A DNA stretch of 64,000 bases, taken from contig URZO01000008.1 in assembly GCA_900552465.1 (NCBI GenBank), forward strand, positions 33,798 to 97,797, written 5' to 3'. Each line of letters begins with the position of its first letter. Position 1 is the stretch's first letter. The notes under the pieces were generated by a model, which was given only the letters and a program-made list of their open reading frames with translations, did not search any database and was not told the origin of the DNA. Below are positions 1 through 7,484 of the stretch, piece by piece. The stretch comes from an uncultured Parabacteroides sp. GTDB lineage: Bacteria > Bacteroidota > Bacteroidia > Bacteroidales > Tannerellaceae. Position numbers and translations under genes: made by a program.

Positions 1-936
1 TGGCCCTATTCCGGCATGTTGTCGGGAGGGATTGCGCTTTACAGGACAACCGGAGATGCCAAATATCTGAAAACCTTGGAAGAACGGATTCTGCCGGGAC
101 TGGAACTCTATTGGGACAACAAGCGCGAACCTCACTGCTATCAAAGCTACCCGATGTTCAACGGCGAGAGCGACCGCTTCTACGACGACAACGACTGGTT
201 GGCGATCGACTACTGCGACCTGTATGCGCTGACGAAGAACGAGAAATACTTGGAGAAGGCCAAAGCCCTCTACACCTATATCTATAGCGGCTGGGACGAC
301 GTGCTGGGCGGCGGCATCTACTGGTGCGAGCAGAAGAAAACATCCAAGAACACCTGCTCCAACGCGCCGGCGGCAGTGCTCTGCATGAAACTGTACAACC
401 TGACGAAAGACGAGGCTTATCTGGAACAGGCAAAGAAGACATACGACTGGACCAAGAGTAACCTCCGCGACCCGGAAGACTGTGTCTATTGGGATAATGT
501 ACGCCTCGACGGAAGTATCAGCGAGGAAAAATACACGTACAACAGCGGACAGATGATACAGGCTGGCGTCTTGCTCTACCAGCAGTCGGGCGACGAAGCC
601 TATCTCAAAGACGCACAGGAAACGGCGAAAGGCGCCTATCAGCGTTTCAGCAAAATGAGTAAAGGCATTGACGGCACGGAAGCCCGCTTCTACACGGCCA
701 GCCCCTGGTTCAACGTCATCCTGCTGCGCGGCCTGGTAGCGCTTTACGAGGTAGACCATAACGCCGAATATATCCGGACAATGGCCGACAACGCCCACTA
801 CGCCTGGGATCACACCCGCGACGCAAACGGCTTCCTCGACAACGACTGGACAGGTGTCAAGACCAAAGAGCACAAATGGCTGCTGGACAATGCCTGCATG
901 GTCGAACTCTTCTCCGAAATCAGTAACATCAAATAA
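1..936 (+). CDS. GH76 family alpha-1,6-mannanase, 3' part
   Basis: The reading frame is open from base 1, so the N-terminus lies outside the window; the first ATG at 16 is internal. The 311 visible codons resemble glycoside hydrolase family 76, endo-alpha-1,6-mannanases with an (alpha/alpha)6 barrel acting on fungal mannan backbones. The paired acidic motif typical of the family is visible in YDDNDWLAID, followed by repeated helical pairs with GG and YNSGQ segments. The next gene, a GH125 mannosidase, starts 13 bp downstream, so the two are probably co-transcribed as part of an alpha-mannan utilisation locus. Cell location cannot be judged without the signal region. The family call is by recognition only. 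Confidence 0.85.
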   Translation, partial: WPYSGMLSGGIALYRTTGDAKYLKTLEERILPGLELYWDNKREPHCYQSYPMFNGESDRFYDDNDWLAIDYCDLYALTKNEKYLEKAKALYTYIYSGWDDVLGGGIYWCEQKKTSKNTCSNAPAAVLCMKLYNLTKDEAYLEQAKKTYDWTKSNLRDPEDCVYWDNVRLDGSISEEKYTYNSGQMIQAGVLLYQQSGDEAYLKDAQETAKGAYQRFSKMSKGIDGTEARFYTASPWFNVILLRGLVALYEVDHNAEYIRTMADNAHYAWDHTRDANGFLDNDWTGVKTKEHKWLLDNACMVELFSEISNIK

Positions 937-949
937 ATAACGAATAAAG

Positions 950-2419
950 ATGACAACACGCAGAAACTTTCTGAAAACAGGCGGCCTCTCACTGGCAAGC
1001 CTGATGGTAGGGCAGAACTCATTTGCCCGTATGGCCGAAAAAGCCGGAAGCGGAGTGATCGGCGATGCTTCCGCCATGCAATATGTTTGCAAACGTCCGG
1101 CACCGGAGAAACGCCAGTTTACTTCCGCAGCCGTAGAAAAGGCGATCGCCACGACAAAGGCAAAGCTGAAAGACCCGAAACTGGCCTGGATGTTCGAGAA
1201 TTGTTTCCCCAATACACTGGATACGACCTGCGAGCACAAGATGCTGAACGGCAAGCCCGACACCTTCGTCCTGACGGGCGACATCCACGCCATGTGGCTA
1301 CGCGACTCGTCCGCACAGGTATTCCCGCACATCCAGTTTGCCAACGACGACCCGAAAGTGAAAACCATGCTCGCCGGCGTAATCAACCGCCAGACTTGGT
1401 GCATCAACATCGACCCGTATGCAAACGGCTTCAACGAAGGCCCGACCGGAAGCGAATGGGAGAGCGACCATACGGACATGAAAAAGGAACTGCACGAACG
1501 TAAATGGGAGATCGACTCGCTCTGCTATCCGATCCGCCTCGCCTACCATTTCTGGAAAACGACAGGAGACACCTCTCCTTTCGATGCTGACTGGGACAAA
1601 GCGATGAAAACCGTCTACAAGACCTTCATCGAACAGCAACGCAAAGACGATCTCGGCCCGTATAAGTTCACCCGCAAGACAGACCGCCAGGGCGACACAC
1701 TGCTGAACGACGGTTGGGGCAGCCCGGTAAAACCGGTCGGACTGATCGTCTCTTCTTTCCGTCCGTCGGACGACGCCACGCTGTTCGGTTTCCTGATCCC
1801 GTCGAACCTGTTCGCCATCACATCGCTCCGCCAGTTGGCCGAGATGATGCGCGAGATCAAACACGACAACGACTTTGCCCGCAAATGCGACTCGCTTGCC
1901 GACGAAGTTCAGGCTGCGGTAGACAAATACGGGGTGATCGAACATCCGGAATACGGCAAGGTATATGCATTCGAGGTAGACGGCTTCCATAACCATGTCT
2001 TCATGGACGATGCCAACGTTCCAAGCCTGCTCGCACTGCCTTACTTAGGATGTGTGGATATGGACGACCCGATCTACCAGAACACCCGTAAGTTAGTGTT
2101 GAGCGATTCCAACCCTTATTTCTTCCAGGGAAAAGCCGGCGAAGGCATCGGCGGACCGCATATCGGCTTCGGTTACATCTGGCCGATGAGCATCATCATG
2201 CGTTGCAACACCACTCACGACAACGAAGAAATCCGCAAATGCGTCAAGATGCTTCGCGACACGGATGCCGACACCGGATTCATGCACGAATCTTTCTATA
2301 AAGACGATCCTGCCAAATTCACCCGCTCGTGGTTTGCCTGGGTAAACACCTTGTTCGGAGAAATGATCTACCGCCTGGTAAAGGAAGGAAAGGTCGATAT
2401 TCTGAATAATTTAGGATAA
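950..2419 (+). CDS. GH125 exo-alpha-1,6-mannosidase
   Basis: The 489-residue product matches glycoside hydrolase family 125 (formerly DUF1237), inverting metal-independent exo-alpha-1,6-mannosidases that trim mannose from alpha-mannan or N-glycan fragments. The segment GDIHAMWLRDSSAQ (about residues 104-117) is characteristic, as are the later GGPHIGFGYIWPMS and SWFAWVN blocks. The N-terminus carries TTRRNFLKTGG followed by a hydrophobic stretch ending near SFA, which looks like a twin-arginine (Tat) signal and suggests export as a folded protein. The length is normal for the family. It follows a GH76 gene by 13 bp, so endo- and exo-acting mannan enzymes are paired. Confidence 0.92.
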   Translation: MTTRRNFLKTGGLSLASLMVGQNSFARMAEKAGSGVIGDASAMQYVCKRPAPEKRQFTSAAVEKAIATTKAKLKDPKLAWMFENCFPNTLDTTCEHKMLNGKPDTFVLTGDIHAMWLRDSSAQVFPHIQFANDDPKVKTMLAGVINRQTWCINIDPYANGFNEGPTGSEWESDHTDMKKELHERKWEIDSLCYPIRLAYHFWKTTGDTSPFDADWDKAMKTVYKTFIEQQRKDDLGPYKFTRKTDRQGDTLLNDGWGSPVKPVGLIVSSFRPSDDATLFGFLIPSNLFAITSLRQLAEMMREIKHDNDFARKCDSLADEVQAAVDKYGVIEHPEYGKVYAFEVDGFHNHVFMDDANVPSLLALPYLGCVDMDDPIYQNTRKLVLSDSNPYFFQGKAGEGIGGPHIGFGYIWPMSIIMRCNTTHDNEEIRKCVKMLRDTDADTGFMHESFYKDDPAKFTRSWFAWVNTLFGEMIYRLVKEGKVDILNNLG

Positions 2420-2448
2420 AAGAACAGGCGTGAGTCAATTCTAATTAA

Positions 2449-2501
2449 ACCGGACGCAGAGAACACAGAATACGCAGAGAAATGTGTCATCTGCGTCCGG
2501 T
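2449..2501. terminator. Large hairpin between convergent genes
   Basis: Perfect 12 bp arms (ACCGGACGCAGA and its complement) enclose a 29 nt loop containing further CGCAGAG-like repeats. It lies between the GH125 gene and the convergent DUF4249 gene. It has no clean T-tract, so it may be a bidirectional terminator or a repeated intergenic element. Confidence 0.5.
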
Positions 2502-2521
2502 AAATACCGACTAACCGCAAT

Positions 2522-3547
2522 CTACTCCCCTTTGAACTCCCGGAAATACATATAGCCGCCTCCTAAAATACCGGTTCCTCCTTCCACATTCGAATAGATA
2601 CGGATCGGTTCGGCAAAGCCGATTTCCGCCAGGTCACCGGTGAAGCCGCTTTCGTAGAGGTCGTGCAAGGTCTTCATATAGTTATAGTAGGAGCGGGAGA
2701 TGGAGTAGACGTAACAGCGATAGCGGTAAGGACGGTAGACCACACTCTCGGAATAGCTGAGACTTGTATTCCAGGGAATATTAAACTGGTAGCTCTTCCC
2801 CTCAAACAGTTCGTCCGAAAAGACAATTCCGTTATAGCCCCCGACACCGTCATACCCAAGTATCTGGTCGAAGGCGGAGTGCTGGACGGCAAATAAAGGC
2901 TCGCTCCCGTAATCCGGGAAGAAAGAATGCCAGGTATAAGTCGTATCTTCATCCCCTCCATAGATATTTCCCTGGCGGAGATAGAGCAGATAATAGTTCT
3001 CCTCGCCCGGCTCATCCCGGAGGGTGAACTGAATCTTGTTCGTCTGGTTAAGAATGATATTAACATAGTCACTGCTCCAAACGAGAGTATCCCTCACCGT
3101 CTCCTGTATCAGGCGGCAGTCCGAGACGGCGCAGGGCCGCGGAACCTCCGTCACAGCCTCGGCAGTCTTAAACCCTTCCTTCGAGGCTACAATACGAATC
3201 CGGTCGCCGGTGGCCGGGAGATAAGAAAGCGATTTATACCGGATGGTCTCATCCACCGGATAGCCCCCTTCATGCTTCGTCTCGGTCAGCCGCTCGCGGA
3301 ACACATCGTTCACATACAGTTCCACATCGGCACCGGAGACGTAAACATCCGGAATATCCTCGGTATAAAACCAGGTGCGCGAAAGCTCCACAGACAGCGT
3401 ATCGCCTTGCAAAGCCAGACAGTTCAACACCAGTTTCGGGTCCGGCCGCAGGTGCTCCAGGTTGATCTCCCGCTCGCAACCGTAAAAGACGAACGACATT
3501 AAAGCCAACAGGCTGATACTATATCTCAGATTCATATTCATCATCAT
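2522..3547 (-). CDS. DUF4249 family outer-membrane-associated lipoprotein
   Basis: The 341-residue product has a signal peptide ending in the lipobox FYGC, so it should be a lipoprotein. The rest resembles DUF4249, a Bacteroidetes family nearly always encoded next to STN-containing TonB receptors; its biochemical role is not established. The start lies directly next to the stop codon of the upstream receptor gene, so the pair is translationally tight. Several ATGs (MMMNMN) are possible starts within five codons. It is a paralogue of the protein at 6454-7479: both are 341 residues with related order of blocks such as GDRIRIVAS/GDRLKLVAS and a C-terminal NVEGGTGILGGG / NVKGGFGIVAGS motif. It is probably the surface partner of the receptor at 3548-6277. 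Confidence 0.88.
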   Translation of the reverse strand: MMMNMNLRYSISLLALMSFVFYGCEREINLEHLRPDPKLVLNCLALQGDTLSVELSRTWFYTEDIPDVYVSGADVELYVNDVFRERLTETKHEGGYPVDETIRYKSLSYLPATGDRIRIVASKEGFKTAEAVTEVPRPCAVSDCRLIQETVRDTLVWSSDYVNIILNQTNKIQFTLRDEPGEENYYLLYLRQGNIYGGDEDTTYTWHSFFPDYGSEPLFAVQHSAFDQILGYDGVGGYNGIVFSDELFEGKSYQFNIPWNTSLSYSESVVYRPYRYRCYVYSISRSYYNYMKTLHDLYESGFTGDLAEIGFAEPIRIYSNVEGGTGILGGGYMYFREFKGE

Positions 3548-6277
3548 TTAAAACTTATAGGTGTATGAAACCGACGGGATAATCGGGAAGATACCGACCG
3601 ATTTGAATGCATTCCGATAGGTCGTCCCATTCTCCGACGTCTTATCTTTCACATCACCCTTGTAAACCATAATCGGATTCATCCGGCAATAGACATTATA
3701 AATGCTGACATTCCAGATGCCCATCCGCCCCTTTTTCTTAGGACGGTAGATATTAATACCCAGATCCAGGCGGTGATAAGCAGGGAGCTGATAGTTATTG
3801 CGCTTGTCGTAATAATCCTCGCCGACCGTCCCCCAAGAAGACGTTTCGCCCGGCAGGTGCAGGTGGTCGTTGGGCCGGAAGTTCTCGAGCGATAACGTCG
3901 TATAGTTGCCGGAGGAATAGGTCCAGGCTGCCGACAGCTCCACCTTGTCCGACAGCTTGTGCATCGCCACGATGTTCAGCTTATGCCGGTTGTCATAGCG
4001 GGAAGGATAGCGCAGGCCTTCGTTAATCTCGTCGAAGCGGCGATCCGCCCAGGCCAGCGAATAGCCCACCCAACCGGTCGTCCGTCCCGTCTGCTTGCGG
4101 ACCATGAATTCGAGCCCGTAGGCACGTCCTTCGCCTACAGCCATCTTGTCCTCCCAGGAGACGGACGAGGGGATCAGGCTATAGCCGTCCTTATATTCCA
4201 GCAGGTTGTTCATCTTCTTGTAATAGCCTTCGACGGAGAAATCCAGCAACCGGTTCCAGTTGTAGTAGGCGCCAAGCGAAACCTGGTCGCTAACGAGCGG
4301 CTTCAGGCGGCTGGTCACCGGCATCCAGGAATCGGTCGGCAGATCCATGAAGCTATTGCTGATCAAGTGCACATACTGGTTCATCCGGGCATAGGAAGCC
4401 TTCAGGCTGAGGTTCCGTGAAAGCAGCCAGCGCAAGGAGACGCGCGGCTCGAGCCCCGTATAGGTCTTGCCCTCCACATTGAACAGGCTGAAGCGCAGAC
4501 CGGCATTCAGGCGGAAGACATCGGATATATCCCAGTCGTCCTCGGCGTATGCTGCCATTTCATGCGCCCACAGATGTTCGTCGGTAAAGGTCTGGCCGAT
4601 CTGCATAGAGTCGGGTTTGCTGTTGTCCAAGGCCTTCACCCGGTTATACTCCGGCTCGAAATAGTGCGCCAGATAGTCTGCGCCAAAGCGGATATGATGC
4701 GCCGCCACCGGCTGATAGTCGAAAGCGGTCCGGACACCGAAATCCGTGATACCGGTCCGGTTCATCGTCTGGTCCAGCGCATACAGGTAGTTGTCCTCGC
4801 CCTCATAACCGGAGATTTTCTCCTCGTCATAACTGATCTTGGAGCGGTAGCGGGTGTAGAAGCCGGATAGCTTTCCGAACAGTTTATTGCTGAACGCATA
4901 GGTCCAGCCGGCAGAAGCGACCAGGTTTCCCCAGCGCATATAGGAGTCCTGCGTATTCAGATAGCCCTCCCAGTCGTCCTTATTCTTCGCCTTCAGCACG
5001 TCGTTCCCGTTATAGAGGCTCAGATACATCCGGCTCTTCTCGTTGAAGCGGTGGTCGACACGGGCGTTCAAGTCGTGGAAGGCATACCGGACTTTCAGGG
5101 TGTTCCCATCCTTCTTTTTGCTGTTGATGATCGCCATGGCGGGAGTTGTCAGCACATCCAGCCAGGTACGGCGGAGGGCGATATTGAACGAGGTATGATC
5201 CTTCCAGAGCGGACCTTCCAGGTTCAGGTTTCCGGAGATAAGCCCCAGCGAGGCGCTTCCGTGAAACTCCTTCATATTCCCCTCCTTCGTCTGTACATCG
5301 ACAACGGAAGAGAGGCGCCCGCCGTAGCGGGCCGGGAATCCCGCCTTGAAGAAGTTCATCCCCTTAATCGCTTCATTGTTGAAGGCGGAGAAAAAGCCGC
5401 CGATATGGTTCACCTGATAGACCGGGTTGCCGTCGATCAGGAACAGGTTCTCATCCGAATTGCCACCCCGGACATAGAGACCCGAGATGCCTTCCGTCCC
5501 GGCAGACACGCCGGGCGTCAGTTGCAGGGTACGGATGATGTCGGCCTCGCCCAGCAAGGTCGGGGTTGCGCGTATCGTGGCGTGGCTTACTTCCATTGCC
5601 CCCATCTGTGTGTTGCCGACGGTCGTCTGACGGTTCGCCTCGGAGGCCGTCACCAGCACCTCGCCGATCGCGGCGTTAGGCAGGAGCGCGATGACCAGCA
5701 CCGTATCCTGTATCAGGGAAGGAATTGTAAACGAACGGCTTTCATAGCCGATATACGAGGTTTGCAGACAGACGGGAATGCCGTTGCTGCCCGACGGTAC
5801 GGTCAGCGAGAGACTGAAGAAGCCGTAGGCGTTGGTCGCCACCCCGCTCAGGCTGTTCACATCATAGACAGAAGCCCCGACCAGGGATTCCGATGAGGTC
5901 TGATCCCTCACAAAACCGCTGATCGTGACTTGTCTGGGTTTCCGTTTCAGAACGACAATGTTTCCTGTCCTCTTGTACACGATCGGATAGGCCTGGAAAA
6001 GCTGATCCAGACAATCGTCAAGTGCTGCATCCTCTACTTTGAAACTTATCTTCTGAAACTCCTTCAACAAAGATGATTCATACGAAAAAGTCACTCCGGC
6101 CTGCTTCCCTACCTCTGTCAGAATATCCTTCAGAGGCACTTTCTGCATATTCAATGTAACCGTTCGATCATCATCCCCACTGTTTGCCTGCGCCATCAAC
6201 GTCCCTTCAGACATGGATAAACAAATCAACCACACAAAGGCACAAGTAAACCAACCTCTCTTCATAAACTTCTTCAT
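3548..6277 (-). CDS. TonB-dependent receptor with STN domain
   Basis: The 909-residue protein has a signal peptide, a secretin/TonB short N-terminal (STN) domain at about residues 40-115 (VTLNMQKVPLKDIL), a carboxypeptidase-regulatory-like beta domain (ISGFVRDQTSSESLVGASV), a plug (GLYVRGGNSDENLFLIDG) and a long beta barrel ending in SVSYTYKF with a terminal phenylalanine. STN domains signal to FecR-type anti-sigma factors, which fits the FecR and sigma genes upstream. The substrate cannot be read from sequence; the lack of a SusD gene argues against a standard glycan pair. A likely ECF-type promoter at 6303-6328 precedes it, although the next receptor pair lies upstream on the same strand. 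Confidence 0.93.
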   Translation of the reverse strand: MKKFMKRGWFTCAFVWLICLSMSEGTLMAQANSGDDDRTVTLNMQKVPLKDILTEVGKQAGVTFSYESSLLKEFQKISFKVEDAALDDCLDQLFQAYPIVYKRTGNIVVLKRKPRQVTISGFVRDQTSSESLVGASVYDVNSLSGVATNAYGFFSLSLTVPSGSNGIPVCLQTSYIGYESRSFTIPSLIQDTVLVIALLPNAAIGEVLVTASEANRQTTVGNTQMGAMEVSHATIRATPTLLGEADIIRTLQLTPGVSAGTEGISGLYVRGGNSDENLFLIDGNPVYQVNHIGGFFSAFNNEAIKGMNFFKAGFPARYGGRLSSVVDVQTKEGNMKEFHGSASLGLISGNLNLEGPLWKDHTSFNIALRRTWLDVLTTPAMAIINSKKKDGNTLKVRYAFHDLNARVDHRFNEKSRMYLSLYNGNDVLKAKNKDDWEGYLNTQDSYMRWGNLVASAGWTYAFSNKLFGKLSGFYTRYRSKISYDEEKISGYEGEDNYLYALDQTMNRTGITDFGVRTAFDYQPVAAHHIRFGADYLAHYFEPEYNRVKALDNSKPDSMQIGQTFTDEHLWAHEMAAYAEDDWDISDVFRLNAGLRFSLFNVEGKTYTGLEPRVSLRWLLSRNLSLKASYARMNQYVHLISNSFMDLPTDSWMPVTSRLKPLVSDQVSLGAYYNWNRLLDFSVEGYYKKMNNLLEYKDGYSLIPSSVSWEDKMAVGEGRAYGLEFMVRKQTGRTTGWVGYSLAWADRRFDEINEGLRYPSRYDNRHKLNIVAMHKLSDKVELSAAWTYSSGNYTTLSLENFRPNDHLHLPGETSSWGTVGEDYYDKRNNYQLPAYHRLDLGINIYRPKKKGRMGIWNVSIYNVYCRMNPIMVYKGDVKDKTSENGTTYRNAFKSVGIFPIIPSVSYTYKF

Positions 6278-6302
6278 TCACTCTTTATTGACTATTCAAC
6301 TA

Positions 6303-6328
6303 TAAGACAGGAAACCGGGAAAAACCCC
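6303..6328 (-). promoter_or_regulatory. Putative ECF sigma promoter for the first receptor pair
   Basis: Read on the minus strand, GGGGTTTTTCC (6328-6318) and GTCTTA (6308-6303) are separated by 9 nt and end about 25 nt before the receptor start codon. The same two boxes with 10 nt spacing occur upstream of the barrel protein gene at 11867-11893. This is a candidate recognition site for the ECF sigma factor encoded in the cluster. The assignment is inference from the shared motif. Confidence 0.55.
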
Positions 6329-6369
6329 TATTCCGAACGGGGAAAAATGTCGCGTACACAGTAGCGGCT

Positions 6370-6435
6370 TGCCACAGTACGCAGTGCCAAGCCGCCACAG
6401 CCGGGTGTGGCACGTCGCCACTGCGTACTGTGGCA
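6370..6435. repeat. Nested inverted repeat between receptor operons
   Basis: Perfect 17 bp arms (6370-6386 and 6419-6435, core GCCACAGTACGCAGTG and complement) enclose a second stem (GCCACA at 6394-6399 with TGTGGC at 6406-6411). The element lies between the end of the DUF4249 gene at 6454 and the start of the receptor at 6277, both on the minus strand. It may be a REP-like element, an mRNA-stabilising stem or an intra-operon terminator. There is no T-tract. Confidence 0.6.
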
Positions 6436-6453
6436 CACCGCCATTAAAAAGGA

Positions 6454-7479
6454 CTATGGCCAGAAAGGATTGTCGAAGGGAGTCCAGGGCTCCACATCGC
6501 CGAAAGGCATCGTGAAGCGGCGGTGGTAAAGCTGGCTGCCGGCGACGATCCCGAAACCGCCCTTTACATTTGTATAGGTAGCGGCCGGTTCGAGCAGCCC
6601 GTCCAGATAGGCATCGCCCAGCGAGATCGAGAAATTGCGGATGGCGGTCAGGTACTGATAATAATCAGCCGAGACGGTCATCAGCCGGACATCGTAGTGC
6701 ACGACAGTCGTGACCGAATCTCCTTTATATGAATCGTAGACGGGGTAAAAGGACGAACGGACGGTGTATTCTTCACCGTCGAACGTATCATCGGGGAAAG
6801 TCCCCCGGCAGGTATAACCGTCCAACTGCTCTATCGTCGGATTCGTGGTAGTCAACCGGAAGACGGGGTCTTCATATTTCAGGTTGAACTGCTCCACGAT
6901 GTACATGTCGGTCTGGTACATGGAGCTGCTGACAATGACGCTGTCTCCCTTGATATACTCGGTCTGCTTCTCTACAATCAGGCGATAATAATTCCGCTTG
7001 CCCGCCTCATCCTGAAAACGGATGTAGAGGCGTAAATGAGGCATCATGCCCCAATAGTGTTCAGGGGCAATATAGCGAACCGTATCGACCGACAAAACCT
7101 CCGGCCAGCCGGGCATGACGGTTTCTCCTTCCACCGGATCGAAACCAGGCGCAGAGGCAACCAGCTTCAAGCGGTCGCCCACCCCTGCACGGCAACCGGG
7201 CAAGACATACTGTCCCGCAAATTTCGTGTCGGCAGCCGGCTGCATCGTTCCCTTCAAACGGTCGTTGATATAGACCTGGATCGTTCCGCCGGTAACGCCG
7301 TCATTCGTAACCGTGTCGAGGATAAACCAGCTTTTAGACAGAAAGGCTGTCACATCCGCATCCGATGTAACGGGAGCGTTCAACACTAAGCGAGGAGGTA
7401 CGCGCGGCAAGTCTAACGGCACATCCCGGGTACAGGAGACTAACAGAACCAGAAGGGGTATGAATAATATATTTCTCAT
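6454..7479 (-). CDS. DUF4249 family lipoprotein, second copy
   Basis: The 341-residue product has a short signal peptide with lipobox LLVSC and is expected to be a lipoprotein. It matches DUF4249 and is a diverged paralogue of the protein at 2522-3547. It begins 5 bp after the stop of the receptor at 7485-10157, so the two are coupled. The end carries the conserved TNVKGGFGIVAGS-type block. The function of the family is not established; its linkage to an STN receptor suggests a surface accessory protein. Confidence 0.87.
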   Translation of the reverse strand: MRNILFIPLLVLLVSCTRDVPLDLPRVPPRLVLNAPVTSDADVTAFLSKSWFILDTVTNDGVTGGTIQVYINDRLKGTMQPAADTKFAGQYVLPGCRAGVGDRLKLVASAPGFDPVEGETVMPGWPEVLSVDTVRYIAPEHYWGMMPHLRLYIRFQDEAGKRNYYRLIVEKQTEYIKGDSVIVSSSMYQTDMYIVEQFNLKYEDPVFRLTTTNPTIEQLDGYTCRGTFPDDTFDGEEYTVRSSFYPVYDSYKGDSVTTVVHYDVRLMTVSADYYQYLTAIRNFSISLGDAYLDGLLEPAATYTNVKGGFGIVAGSQLYHRRFTMPFGDVEPWTPFDNPFWP

Positions 7480-7484
7480 CTTCG

